Shown: positions 45,701 to 54,287 of the stretch, in pieces
How positions within the stretch are numbered: the stretch's first letter is position 1
Layout of the letters: the number at the start of each line of letters is the position of its first letter
Assembly (NCBI GenBank): GCA_964642175.1
Contig: CAZXOK010000010.1
Coordinates: 11,180-75,179, forward strand
Direction: 5' to 3'
DNA: 64,000 bases
Source: JANQGG01 sp964642175
Lineage (GTDB): Bacteria; Bacteroidota; Chlorobiia; Chlorobiales; Chloroherpetonaceae
Program-made: the position numbers and the translations under genes
Notes under the pieces: model-generated
What the model saw: only the letters and a program-made list of their open reading frames with translations
What the model was told of the DNA's origin: nothing
Database searches by the model: none

Positions 45701-48700
45701 CAGTGCAAAAGTTGAATACGAAAAAGCAATCACAAGAAGTGATAAGCTTAAGGGGCAAGCTGATATTTGGGCAAGTGAAAGTTTATATAAGCTATCCTCA
45801 TACCTGGTTGAAGATTATAAAGCTACCCCAGTCCAAATGGTAATTGAGCCTACAGCTTATAAAGAAGATAGAAAGGTTAAAAAAAGAAGTAGTTCCAAAG
45901 CAAAAGATAAAAAAGACATTTCTTATAATAATCAGGAAAAGCTTGCATTAAAAGACAAGATTGGGGATTACACGGTTAAACTTATTAATCTGGGAGGATA
46001 CCGTGTTATAGATGCATATTATACACCGGGCTTCCTATCTGAAGATTTGGCTGATGATTACGCAGCTCTGCCTGATACATTGTATAAAGCAACAAGCCCG
46101 CGTGGATTAAAAATTCAGGATACTAAAAGGGATAGAAATATCGCACAGGCTAATGCAGATGCCAGCCAGGGATACTCCGTTGCTGGTAATGACTATTCTG
46201 TTGCATATGAAAACTTAACAAAAGCAAGAGAAAAAGTCTTAGAAGAACAAAAGGGCGTTTCAGTTCTTGATACAACTGCCGTAGAAGGTGATTCACTTGC
46301 TTTTGCAAGAATTGATACATCATCTTTAAAATCTTTAAACAAAGTTATTGATAGCCTGCTTACCAATACAGGTAATGTGCCAGATAATCTTAAACTTGCA
46401 GCTTTGAATGCAACCATTGACAAAACAAAGTCAAAAATATCTGAGATGTATTACAAAGCTGGACAGATGAAAGAAAATAGTGTTTATGTCTGGCTAAATG
46501 CTAAAGTCCCTGAAGAGGATAGAAATAAAGAGATTAAAAGAATAAAACGTATCAGGCTTAAAAATCCATTATTTATCGGGGACATTACTGAGCTTTTAAC
46601 CCTGTCGAAGATTGCAAGCGATTTTGTTCAACCTTCTGTAGTAGATGCTATTAAAACTTATGAAGAAGGGGTTAATAAGAGCGAAAAGTTAAAGCTTCAA
46701 AATCAGTATGTTGATCTTTCTAATAAAGCAATAATAAATCTGGCCCCAAAAGCTGCTGAACGAATTGATTCACTTGCTCGAATGTCAGGTATTTTGTTTG
46801 ATAAAATTGATCAGGAATATCGGGATAAACTTGCTTCTATTGAAACTTTTTCAACAGACGATCAAATTGATTTGACACTTAAAGTTGAAAAGATGAAGCT
46901 TGTTATAACAAATTATAATAACCTGGCTACCTCGGCTGTTGCTGAATATTATAATACATATCAATTGCTAAAAGATGTTGGTGCAAGCGAAACAAAATTA
47001 AACGCTTTAGCAGATACAGCCACTAAATTCATTTTCCAGTTGGGTGATATTAGCATGTCCAGGAGTGAGAATTTTGAGAAATACTCAAAAGAATTCTCCC
47101 AGATATTTAATAATGACTTTAATAAATACTGGTATAGTGATGCTGAAGCACCATATAAAAACCTTTCGGGTTTATGGAAAATAGCAGCTCAAAATGTTTT
47201 AGGTCAAGTAGTTGATTTTGTTGATGAATTTAAATTCCAGAGCAAAGCCACACAGCAGGCTCTCAGAAGACTTGTTAATAGTGATCCAAGAAAATTCTCA
47301 ATTGGGCAGGATAGTAAAAAATCTTTGACTATAGCAACCAATTATGATTGGAAGATTGCTAAAGATATATCTGACGATAACTGGTTTTCAAAAAAATATG
47401 ATGATTCAGATTGGACTTTGGTAACTGTAAATGAAGGCTCAAGTGACTTTAAATATGTCGGTAAATTTGAAAGTGCCGATACCACATATTTCATCCAAAA
47501 AACTGAGAATGTCAATCCTGTATGGTTTAAGACTCTGACCATGGCTAAACCAGTTGTTGCACCTATGCCATTAATGGATACATCCTCATTTAATGCACCA
47601 TTAGAATCAAATGAAATTCCTGCAGAAAATCTAGAGTCAACCGAAGAGATGCCTCCGGCAGAATCATCAGAAACAAATTTAGAAGAGAATACAGAGGCAA
47701 TTCAGGATAGTGATACGGAAGCAGTTATAGAAGAAACAGTTACTGAAGAACCTGCATCAGAAACTTCAAGTGAGTTAGAATCAAATACTGATAATACGCT
47801 TAAAGAAACTCAAGCTTCTGAGCAAGAAATTCCACAGGAAGAAGAATCATCTCAAGAAGAATCTCTTCAGGAAGAAACTCCAATTGAGGAAGAAGGTCAA
47901 TCTGAAAATGAAGCAACTGAATCAGTTGAGCAGGAAGACCAGACAGAAGCTTCTAAATCTGAAAGTACAGAATCTACAGAAGAAAACATTGAGGTAGACA
48001 GTAATCAAGAAAGCGCACCTGATCTATGGGATGCACCAGCACCAGATTATTTGAAACCAGAGGGAAAAGAAACCGGATATAAAATCTTAGAGCAAAGATA
48101 TCATATCGTAGAATCTTATGTGGATAAGCGTTATTATGCGTTGTCTCAGGTTTTACAAGATACTCTTTCTGGGGAAACGCCAGCAACTCAACCAATTATA
48201 ACACAGGAACCAGATTCATTAACCAAAGTAAATTGGTTGTCTCAGGGGGCACAAATTGATTCAATGGGTGTATGGCGAGATACTACGGGTACAGTTCTCT
48301 TTGATCCAAGTTCTTTATTACCTGCACCGGAGCCCGATCCTGATTTTGTATTCTTCAGGAAATCATTCCAATATGATGGAGCTACTGATATTGCCCAATT
48401 AGTTATTTCCAATGAAATACCTTTAGATTCAATGGAAATTTATGTTAATGGCGACTTTATTGAAGCTATCTTTAATGAAGTGCCACAGACAATATTGGAA
48501 CAAGTAGAAATCGATAGTACGGTAAGATCAAACCAAACAATTATTGATATTTCCAAATTTGTTGTTGATGGAGAAAACATATTGGCTATAAAGGCTCCGG
48601 GAACAATAGAGAGCACGGGATTAAAAGCCATGGTAAATATATTGTATTTTGCTAAGCTTACTGATGATCAAATAAAACTGTTGGTGAAACAAATTGGTAA

Positions 48701-48767
48701 GCAACGTCGTGAAGCTAGAAAAGCACTTAGTGAACCTGATGTTGAGGATGTTAATACTAATCCATAA
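42759..48767 (+). CDS. Giant TPR protein with a beta-sandwich interrupted by an acidic insertion
   Basis: About 2000 residues. I place the start at the ATG at 42759 or 42765 rather than the TTG at 42729, because it leads into a hydrophobic signal ('VMIILLLIITFSQGLLMAKN'). Most of residues ~150-1500 are TPR-like helical pairs ('GWAYFRIGNINSENYLESIVYF', 'KAYKGIVLAYEKSENYDSLSS'). A jelly-roll-like segment begins with 'DWKIAKDISDDNWFSKKYDD' (~residue 1530). It is then broken by ~170 residues of Glu/Ser/Thr-rich sequence and apparently resumes ('FFRKSFQYDGATDIAQLVIS' ... 'VYVNGDF'-like, 'DGENILAIKAPG') to the C-terminus. It would be exported and act as a scaffold for the ExbB/D motor. No known gene name. 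Confidence 0.75.
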   Translation: MLMKRERLKYSQLVHCFRSKVMIILLLIITFSQGLLMAKNDQDSLAQDTSQDIQISETRLTKLSRLIPSKPLKANTGDPLTDKVFSNYTIKQIELIIEEYTKKMDVLKSEKDEFADVSLNVGSKFINIFSESDVIDELVIRQADLLYEKSVQDFDQKYIEFANKSLEYSELLDKYDRGEISEKPIEPREPDYGFDKVVELYDLIINNMPESPYVVDALYGKAFVYGENIPDKRNEAIAILREITRKYPDSRYNLESYMLIAEYLFDAPSRFQPRKTIESIPYYKKVLDLVAQKETDSKYYDQVLYKLGWAYFRIGNINSENYLESIVYFTSLCDDLERAEEVYAGQTLPEFIDPRLKDEALEYLAINFVSIQKKIDDSKSAVDRVENYFSKLTPKRTYEPIVYEKLGEAYEDLLEDPNKIINVYKTLLKRYPEYEKAPFIAQKVIRQLDQATLEEGRTDRDQLEVQLYEERMRLFYDYGRNSEWYANLRNRIELQSRGDTTAYASFGVSRERINPSILEEIDQISKEALFQNIVYGVSRAQLLDGSIEPPLGIVVNQDNQKALELYEQVVTDVDNYAKFFSRYDSTAYYALFQKSFILDTKLDKKEEALDGYLDIAKNFAWDYYRKPSIINAYVIATEQVQQKQIAQFTPGIDTMANFSGQPDSLTKDEKDYVSVLETLVRLYPHDSLAVPSLQVLSTIYLAKGYTDSYKEVNTRLLQYYPLQQIDPGLLVSLSDFALFEEKDFVKSEQLAKAIFYGPSGTSDKDKKRKEFAYKRIGESITQQAEYYKSKDNYLLAAKQYERATLTVPDWDNANQATVLASDNYVLAGRTEDAVRVNNYLISKADDNPEFKVKAYKGIVLAYEKSENYDSLSSALETIADEFPDSTELAEESLKKSIKASMRSENWNNAIRVTDKYLDRFPDSKEAPDIAFNKIDLNTKLGNDEGVFDSYGEFADRYVDKPLSVKAYFRRGEYLERKSKIDSAKVEYEKAITRSDKLKGQADIWASESLYKLSSYLVEDYKATPVQMVIEPTAYKEDRKVKKRSSSKAKDKKDISYNNQEKLALKDKIGDYTVKLINLGGYRVIDAYYTPGFLSEDLADDYAALPDTLYKATSPRGLKIQDTKRDRNIAQANADASQGYSVAGNDYSVAYENLTKAREKVLEEQKGVSVLDTTAVEGDSLAFARIDTSSLKSLNKVIDSLLTNTGNVPDNLKLAALNATIDKTKSKISEMYYKAGQMKENSVYVWLNAKVPEEDRNKEIKRIKRIRLKNPLFIGDITELLTLSKIASDFVQPSVVDAIKTYEEGVNKSEKLKLQNQYVDLSNKAIINLAPKAAERIDSLARMSGILFDKIDQEYRDKLASIETFSTDDQIDLTLKVEKMKLVITNYNNLATSAVAEYYNTYQLLKDVGASETKLNALADTATKFIFQLGDISMSRSENFEKYSKEFSQIFNNDFNKYWYSDAEAPYKNLSGLWKIAAQNVLGQVVDFVDEFKFQSKATQQALRRLVNSDPRKFSIGQDSKKSLTIATNYDWKIAKDISDDNWFSKKYDDSDWTLVTVNEGSSDFKYVGKFESADTTYFIQKTENVNPVWFKTLTMAKPVVAPMPLMDTSSFNAPLESNEIPAENLESTEEMPPAESSETNLEENTEAIQDSDTEAVIEETVTEEPASETSSELESNTDNTLKETQASEQEIPQEEESSQEESLQEETPIEEEGQSENEATESVEQEDQTEASKSESTESTEENIEVDSNQESAPDLWDAPAPDYLKPEGKETGYKILEQRYHIVESYVDKRYYALSQVLQDTLSGETPATQPIITQEPDSLTKVNWLSQGAQIDSMGVWRDTTGTVLFDPSSLLPAPEPDPDFVFFRKSFQYDGATDIAQLVISNEIPLDSMEIYVNGDFIEAIFNEVPQTILEQVEIDSTVRSNQTIIDISKFVVDGENILAIKAPGTIESTGLKAMVNILYFAKLTDDQIKLLVKQIGKQRREARKALSEPDVEDVNTNP

Positions 48768-48773
48768 AACTAT

Positions 48774-49157
48774 ATGACAAGCATTTATAGAATTAGTTGT
48801 GTCACTATTATACTTTTAGTGTCTCTAAATATTTCTGCTGCTGCACAATCTGGAAATTCATCTGAACCTATTGGTGTTGGTGAAGCCTCCGGGGTCCAAA
48901 AACAAACTAAGGGAAAAGTTCTTCAGGATTTAACCCTCGGGACAATTCAGATTAAGTATAAGATTCAAACACCACGAATAAAATTCGCAATGGAGAGAAT
49001 TCCAATTCAACTTTCTGTGGATAATGAAAAACTGGAGAATCTGAATGGGTTGATAAACAAACAACCACCTCGTTTAATATATCTTAATAAACGCTTGGAA
49101 AGACCTCGAGATATTCAATCATCCAGGATGATCAGGCATACAATGGGGGGTAAATGA
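48774..49157 (+). CDS. Small exported protein of unknown function
   Basis: 127 residues with a signal peptide (residues 1-24, ending 'ISAAAQ'). Then a Ser/Gly-rich spacer and a beta-rich region ('GTIQIKYKIQTPRIKFAMERI'). No family recognised. It begins 7 bases after the giant TPR gene, and its stop codon overlaps the next start (ATGA), so it is surely in the same operon. Confidence 0.75.
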   Translation: MTSIYRISCVTIILLVSLNISAAAQSGNSSEPIGVGEASGVQKQTKGKVLQDLTLGTIQIKYKIQTPRIKFAMERIPIQLSVDNEKLENLNGLINKQPPRLIYLNKRLERPRDIQSSRMIRHTMGGK

Positions 49158-50377
49158 AAATTAGAAATGTTATAAAGCCAAGTAATCTTACTTGGCTTTT
49201 TTATTACAAGTGCTTTCTTTTGATTCTATTCTTGAGTTTAGTAAGCAATAAAACAAGTGCTCAGGCTACCTATGAGGTATGGACAACTGACACTGAAAAT
49301 GATCAAGTAGAAAAAAAGATCATTTTTAAAGGTATTGATTTAGTTTATAATCTCGAATTTGAAGAAGCAAAGAGAGTCTTTCAGGGAGTTATTCAAAGAA
49401 ATCCTGAACATCCTACCGGATACTTTTATGATGGTATGATCATATGGTGGAAGATTATGATTGATATGGAGAATAAGAGTTATGATAAGCTGTTCGAAAG
49501 TAAGATGCAGAAGGTTATTGATATATGTAATAATATTCTATTGAAAGACCGAAACAATTATGATGCTTTATTTTTCAAAGGAGCTTCCCTGGGTTTCAGA
49601 GGGAGATTGTTAGCTAACCGTAAAAGCTGGATAAATGCTGCTGCCGATGCTAAAAGTTCGTTGCCCATTGTTGATCGCCTTAAACGGATAAAAGAAAATA
49701 ACGAAGATGTTAAATTTGGCCTGGGCCTTTACAACTACTATGTTGGGGCATTACCGGAGAAATACCCCTTTTTAAAACCAATGACTGTCTTTTTACCAAA
49801 AGGAGACAAGCTAAAAGGCATAAATCAACTGAAAGAAGCATCCAGGAAAGCTGAATTTGCAAGTACTGAAGCAATATATTTTTTATCAAAAATATATTAC
49901 ACATTTGAAAAAGATTATCGGAATGCACATTTATATGCTAAACAACTCCATCAGTTATACCCCAAAAACACGTTTTTTTATGAATACATGGCCAGAACCG
50001 CTTACAGTAGTGGTCAGTTAAATGAATCATACAATCTTTATAAATCCTTATTAGAGGAGATAAATTCAAACAAACTCAAAAGTAATGATCATATTCGCAG
50101 GAAAATCTACTTCTATTTAGGTAAAATCGAATTCTACAAAAATAATTGCAATCAAGCATTGAGCTACCTTGAGCAATCATTGGAAATAACCAGGAAAATG
50201 AAAAGAGAAACATCTTATTACGATGCCTATGGGTACCTGGAAGTTGGTAAAATGTATGATTGCCTGGGCAAACGAAAAAAAGCTTTAAGTTATTACCAAA
50301 AGGTTTTGAATATTGAGAATATCCTCAATTCTCATGACCTTGCCTCAACCTATCTTAAAAAACCATTCAAGAGTTAG
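49154..50377 (+). CDS. Exported TPR-repeat protein, last gene of the ExbB/ExbD cluster
   Basis: 407 residues. An N-terminal hydrophobic segment ends 'NKTSAQ', so it is exported. TPR-like repeats run through most of the protein: 'EFEEAKRVFQGVIQRNPEHPTGYF', 'KIYFYLGKIEFYKNNCNQALSYLEQ' and 'GYLEVGKMYDCLGKRKKALSYY' regions. The start codon overlaps the preceding stop by four bases. No enzyme motif. It fits a third TPR protein of the same envelope complex. Confidence 0.82.
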   Translation: MKIRNVIKPSNLTWLFYYKCFLLILFLSLVSNKTSAQATYEVWTTDTENDQVEKKIIFKGIDLVYNLEFEEAKRVFQGVIQRNPEHPTGYFYDGMIIWWKIMIDMENKSYDKLFESKMQKVIDICNNILLKDRNNYDALFFKGASLGFRGRLLANRKSWINAAADAKSSLPIVDRLKRIKENNEDVKFGLGLYNYYVGALPEKYPFLKPMTVFLPKGDKLKGINQLKEASRKAEFASTEAIYFLSKIYYTFEKDYRNAHLYAKQLHQLYPKNTFFYEYMARTAYSSGQLNESYNLYKSLLEEINSNKLKSNDHIRRKIYFYLGKIEFYKNNCNQALSYLEQSLEITRKMKRETSYYDAYGYLEVGKMYDCLGKRKKALSYYQKVLNIENILNSHDLASTYLKKPFKS

Positions 50378-50380
50378 AGC

Positions 50381-50782
50381 ATGACATACTATCTGTTGAA
50401 ATCAGAGCCTAATGATTACTCAATTCAGGATTTGGAAAAGGACAAAAAAACTGTATGGGACGGTGTTAAAAACAACCTCGCATTGAAACATCTTAAAGAA
50501 ATTAGAAAAGGTGATTTATGTTTTATCTACCATACCGGTAAAGAGAGACAAATTACAGGATTGGCTGAAGCAGTATCTGATGCCTATATAGAAAATCCTG
50601 AACTTAAAAATTCCTACGTGGTTGATGTTAAATTTCTAAACACTTATAATAAACCGCTAACCCTAAAAGAGTTTAAAGAGGATAAGCGATTTGAAGGATT
50701 TGATCTGCTGAGATTATCCAGACTATCAGTTATGCCGGTACCTGAACCTTATTTGGAACACATTCTTGACCAGCTGTCATAA
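50381..50782 (+). CDS. EVE-domain protein
   Basis: 133 residues. 'YYLLKSEPNDYSIQDLEKDK' at the start, 'WDGVKNNLALKHLKEIRKGD' and 'CFIYHTGKERQITGLAEAV' are hallmark EVE motifs. EVE domains are PUA-like and bind modified bases in nucleic acids; their cellular role in bacteria is poorly known. The stop codon is directly followed by the start of the NamZ gene (TAA-ATG). Confidence 0.92.
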   Translation: MTYYLLKSEPNDYSIQDLEKDKKTVWDGVKNNLALKHLKEIRKGDLCFIYHTGKERQITGLAEAVSDAYIENPELKNSYVVDVKFLNTYNKPLTLKEFKEDKRFEGFDLLRLSRLSVMPVPEPYLEHILDQLS

Positions 50783-52027
50783 ATGGCAACATTTTTCATG
50801 AAGTTTTTTCTTGCCACACTACTTCTCGGTTTTTTTTCTTTTCAAACGTTACAGGCACAACTCAGAACCGGCCTGGATATGGTCATTGATTTTAGAATCA
50901 ATGAGCTAAAAAATAAGCGTGTAGCTCTCCTGACAAACAAAAGTGGTGTTGATCGTTTTGGCGCTTCAAATTACTATGTCTTAAAAGAAAACGGTGTAAA
51001 TATTAAGCGCATTTTCTCTCCTGAACACGGCTTTTTTGTCAATAAGCAAGCCGGGCAAAAAATTACTGAAAATACCTCATTAGAAAATATTGAAATTGTA
51101 TCGTTGTATGGTGATCGTAAAAAACCGACCAAAGATCATCTCAGCGATCTGGATATGGTCTTATTTGATATTCAGGATATTGGCACGCGTTGCTACACGT
51201 ATATTTCATCCATGAAACTGATGATGGAAGCATGCCAGAAGCATCAAGTGGCTTTTGCAGTTCTGGACCGTCCGAATCCCATTTCCCCGATCAAACCCCA
51301 GGGCTTTATGCTTGAGCCGGATTTTCAATCTTTTGTTGGTCTGGTGAATCTACCTTTTGTTCACGGCATGACTGTTGGTGAAATTGCCACCTTTCTCCAG
51401 GCCACTGAGTTTCAAGAACTGAATTTAAAGGTTTTTAAAATGCATGGCTGGAATAGAACTAAATTTTATGATGATCAATTCACCTGGATTAATGAATTCT
51501 TCCCGCCTTCTCCAAATATCAAAGATGTAGAAACTGAGATCGCCTATCCGGCAACAGTATTTCTTGAGGCTTCAAATGTAAGCGAAGGACGGGGTACAGA
51601 AAGCCCGTTTCTAAAATTTGGGGCGCCGTTCATTAATGCCAAGGATCTGGCGTTTTACCTTAGAATCCTGAACCTTGAGGGTGTTCATTTTATTGAAGTC
51701 ACCTTTACACCTAAAGCTATTGTGGGAAAAGCAGAAAATCCAAAATACAAGGGTGAAACATGCCATGGCCTGCAACTGAAAATAACAGACCGGGACACGT
51801 TTAATCCTTTTGAGGTTGGTGTGGCCATACTCACCGTACTGCAGCGTTTATATCCCAAAGAGTTCAATCTCCTGGCCAGTGGTAGCTTTATTGACTATCT
51901 GGCCGGAACAGATCAGTATAGAAAAATGGTCAGAAGCGGAAAGGATTACAAAACAATTGTGAAGGCAGCTCAAAAGACCATTCAACCTTTTCTGGAGCAA
52001 CGAAAAGACTATTTACTATACCCCTGA
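50783..52027 (+). CDS. namZ: NamZ-type exo-beta-N-acetylmuramidase (DUF1343)
   Basis: 414 residues with a signal peptide (ending 'LQAQ'). Family motifs: 'LTNKSGVDRFG', 'IKRIFSPEHGFFVNKQAGQ', 'DRPNPI', 'EGRGTESPFLKFGAPF' and the C-terminal Arg/Tyr-rich end. NamZ (GH171) removes terminal MurNAc from peptidoglycan fragments and is known in Bacteroidota. The start follows the EVE stop without a gap. The 3' end overlaps that of a leftward sodium/solute symporter by 12 bases; a MurNAc-recycling link is plausible but only inferred. Confidence 0.92.
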   Translation: MATFFMKFFLATLLLGFFSFQTLQAQLRTGLDMVIDFRINELKNKRVALLTNKSGVDRFGASNYYVLKENGVNIKRIFSPEHGFFVNKQAGQKITENTSLENIEIVSLYGDRKKPTKDHLSDLDMVLFDIQDIGTRCYTYISSMKLMMEACQKHQVAFAVLDRPNPISPIKPQGFMLEPDFQSFVGLVNLPFVHGMTVGEIATFLQATEFQELNLKVFKMHGWNRTKFYDDQFTWINEFFPPSPNIKDVETEIAYPATVFLEASNVSEGRGTESPFLKFGAPFINAKDLAFYLRILNLEGVHFIEVTFTPKAIVGKAENPKYKGETCHGLQLKITDRDTFNPFEVGVAILTVLQRLYPKEFNLLASGSFIDYLAGTDQYRKMVRSGKDYKTIVKAAQKTIQPFLEQRKDYLLYP

Positions 52028-53491
52028 GTTGTTTGCCGGTGTGAAATAATGAGTGATAAATGAGACACCTAAAACAACCACTGTACCCAGAAATGTATAG
52101 AGTGTCCAGGCCAGTGGTGTGAAAAACACAATAAACACCATCACACCAATACTGCATACAAAACCAATCCCGACAGAAATTCTGCTCATCTGAGGCCAGA
52201 ACGTGCTCAGGAAAAATACCCCAAGCACACCACCATAAGTGATTGATGCAATACTTAACGCTATTTCAACCACAGACTGCTGTGTTTGGGTAAATAGTAA
52301 CGCACACCCGATTAATACAATGCCCCAAAACAAACTCACTTGCCTGGATAGCTTTAGTTTTTCAGGCATGGTTTTGCATTTTTTCTCCGTGTAGCTATGC
52401 AACAAGTCAAAAACGGTTGAACTGGAGATTGAATTTATGGAGCTGGAAAGAGTCGACATGGCTGCTGCTAAAATTCCGGCAACAATCAATCCCGAAATAC
52501 CACTGGGTAAGGAGTTGATAATAAATGTCGGGAACACAACATCCGCTTTCATCTCTGCGCCTGAGTATAAGATATACAGCAAGGATCCAATGATCAGAAA
52601 CAATAGGAACTGGCCAAAAACCAGACCACCGCTTACAATAAGGGCTTTCTTACCTTCTGCAAGGGTTTTGGTAGCAAACAGGCGTTGAACAATAATATAA
52701 TCGGTGCCGTGAGAGGCCATAGACAGAAACAAACCACCAAAAATGGCCAGAACAGCATTGTAGGGTGTTGTGAAAAAATTGTTAAAGTTGAAGTTAAATA
52801 CCTCAAATTTTCCGGCTTCTGAGGCTTGAGTCAAGGCCATAGAAAGATCGGGCAATTGTGTGGATAAAAAATATAATGAAAAAAGGCCGCCAAATGTGTA
52901 GATCAGCAATTGCACCAGGTCGGTCCAGATAACAGCCCTGAGACCTCCGTAGAGCACATAGAGCAGCGTTAGCATGGATACCGCCCCAATAGATATCATA
53001 TAGATCTGTGTGTCGGATACCTGGCCAAATAACCCGTAGCCTTTAAATATTAAGGCTAATGGAATAGCCGTGGCGTAAAGCCTGACCCCATCGGCAAATA
53101 ACCTTGTGATGATAAACACCACCGACGTGAGTTTTCGTAGGCCGGGACCAAATTGAGTTTCAATGATTTCATAGACGGTTGTCAATTTGCCTTTAAAGTA
53201 ACTGGGCAGGAAAATTTGAGAGACCAGGATACGGCCAATAATATAGCCAATGGCCAGTTGCAGAAAATTAAGGTTGGTCAGGTAGGCCAAACCGGGTATT
53301 GAAATAAAGGTCAGGGCAGAGGTTTCGGTAGCTACAATAGAGAAGGAGACAACCCACCATGGGATTTTTTCTTCAGATAAAAAGTAATCGGTTGAAGAGC
53401 GTTGAGTGCCGCCTTTCAATAAACCAAAAACTGTGATGCCAACAAGATATACCAGCATCACAGCCCAATCTAAAGCGGTAAATGTTCCCAT
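52016..53491 (-). CDS. Sodium:solute symporter family protein
   Basis: 491 residues with about 13 membrane helices. Family motifs of SSS transporters: 'DYFLSEEKIPWWVVSFSIVATETSALTF' region (~residues 36-60), 'FSYFKGKLTTVYEIIETQFG'-type region, and 'GLIVAGILAAAMSTLSSSINSISS' (~residue 335). Substrate not identifiable. The convergent overlap with namZ suggests a cell-wall sugar, as inference. Confidence 0.88.
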   Translation of the reverse strand: MGTFTALDWAVMLVYLVGITVFGLLKGGTQRSSTDYFLSEEKIPWWVVSFSIVATETSALTFISIPGLAYLTNLNFLQLAIGYIIGRILVSQIFLPSYFKGKLTTVYEIIETQFGPGLRKLTSVVFIITRLFADGVRLYATAIPLALIFKGYGLFGQVSDTQIYMISIGAVSMLTLLYVLYGGLRAVIWTDLVQLLIYTFGGLFSLYFLSTQLPDLSMALTQASEAGKFEVFNFNFNNFFTTPYNAVLAIFGGLFLSMASHGTDYIIVQRLFATKTLAEGKKALIVSGGLVFGQFLLFLIIGSLLYILYSGAEMKADVVFPTFIINSLPSGISGLIVAGILAAAMSTLSSSINSISSSTVFDLLHSYTEKKCKTMPEKLKLSRQVSLFWGIVLIGCALLFTQTQQSVVEIALSIASITYGGVLGVFFLSTFWPQMSRISVGIGFVCSIGVMVFIVFFTPLAWTLYTFLGTVVVLGVSFITHYFTPANNSGV

Positions 53492-53521
53492 GAAGTGTTT
53501 CGGATTACGCGATCCGGTGCG

Positions 53522-54151
53522 TTAAGATTTCTTTCGTGATTTCGAAGCGGCGCTTTTTTTTGTAGTTGTTTTTTTGGGTTTAGACTCCGGTTGCTTCTTT
53601 TCACTAACTTCTATATCAGCCTCTTCTTCACTATCGAATTCGTCTTCAAAGGATATTTCTTCCAACTCGATATCAGCACCGGCCAGTTCAGGAATATCAT
53701 CAATTAAATCATCATCTTCCAAGTGGTCCTCAGTTGTTTTTTTCTTTTTGGACTTGCGGGTAGATGATCGTTTCTTTGTGCTTTTTTTTTCATCTTCGTC
53801 GCTGTCGACAGTTTCAATGGAGTTCAGGGCTTCCTGCATCGACGAAAAAATAAAGAGCTGTTTATCGAGCCCGGTCATTTTCAGCAAATCTTTCACACGG
53901 TTCTTGACCCCGACAAAGGCGGCAAAACCCTCGTTATCGGCGGTCTGGCGATGGGCCATTAATAAGGCGCCAATGCCACTTGAATCTATGGCTTCAACTT
54001 GTGAGATATCTACAATGATGTATTTCTTGCCTTCGGCTTCAATGAGCAACACAAATTCAGATTTAAGATCAGGTGCGATCGTAGCATCTAACCGAGATTC
54101 CATAAGTTTAAATATGGTCAGTTCTTTTTTCTTATCAATAGTAAATTTCAT
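53522..54151 (-). CDS. STAS-domain (anti-sigma antagonist-like) protein with long acidic/basic tail
   Basis: About 209 residues from the internal ATG at 54151; the longer frame from 54178 adds nine residues without support. Residues ~1-100 are a STAS domain with the phosphorylatable Ser of 'AIDSSGIGALLMAHRQ'. The C-terminal ~100 residues switch between Lys-rich ('KKRSSTRKSKKKKT') and acidic stretches, and end 'KSAASKSRKKS'. Such basic tails are unusual for STAS proteins and suggest nucleic-acid or membrane-surface contact. No cognate kinase is next to it. Confidence 0.85.
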   Translation of the reverse strand: MKFTIDKKKELTIFKLMESRLDATIAPDLKSEFVLLIEAEGKKYIIVDISQVEAIDSSGIGALLMAHRQTADNEGFAAFVGVKNRVKDLLKMTGLDKQLFIFSSMQEALNSIETVDSDEDEKKSTKKRSSTRKSKKKKTTEDHLEDDDLIDDIPELAGADIELEEISFEDEFDSEEEADIEVSEKKQPESKPKKTTTKKSAASKSRKKS

Positions 54152-54287
54152 GGCACAAGATGATTGTTGGGCAGCCAATAAGCTGGCATTTCATTGTCGT
54201 GTAATCGTTCAACATTTGATGAACAGGTTTTTCTGAAGTACGGCCTTCTTTATGAGTATAAGAAATGCAGATTTATAAAACCAAGAC

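Noticed and set aside
53574..54236. 220-codon rightward Ser/Phe-rich frame
   Set aside because: Exact antisense of the STAS gene; its composition is the mirror of the Lys/acidic tail.
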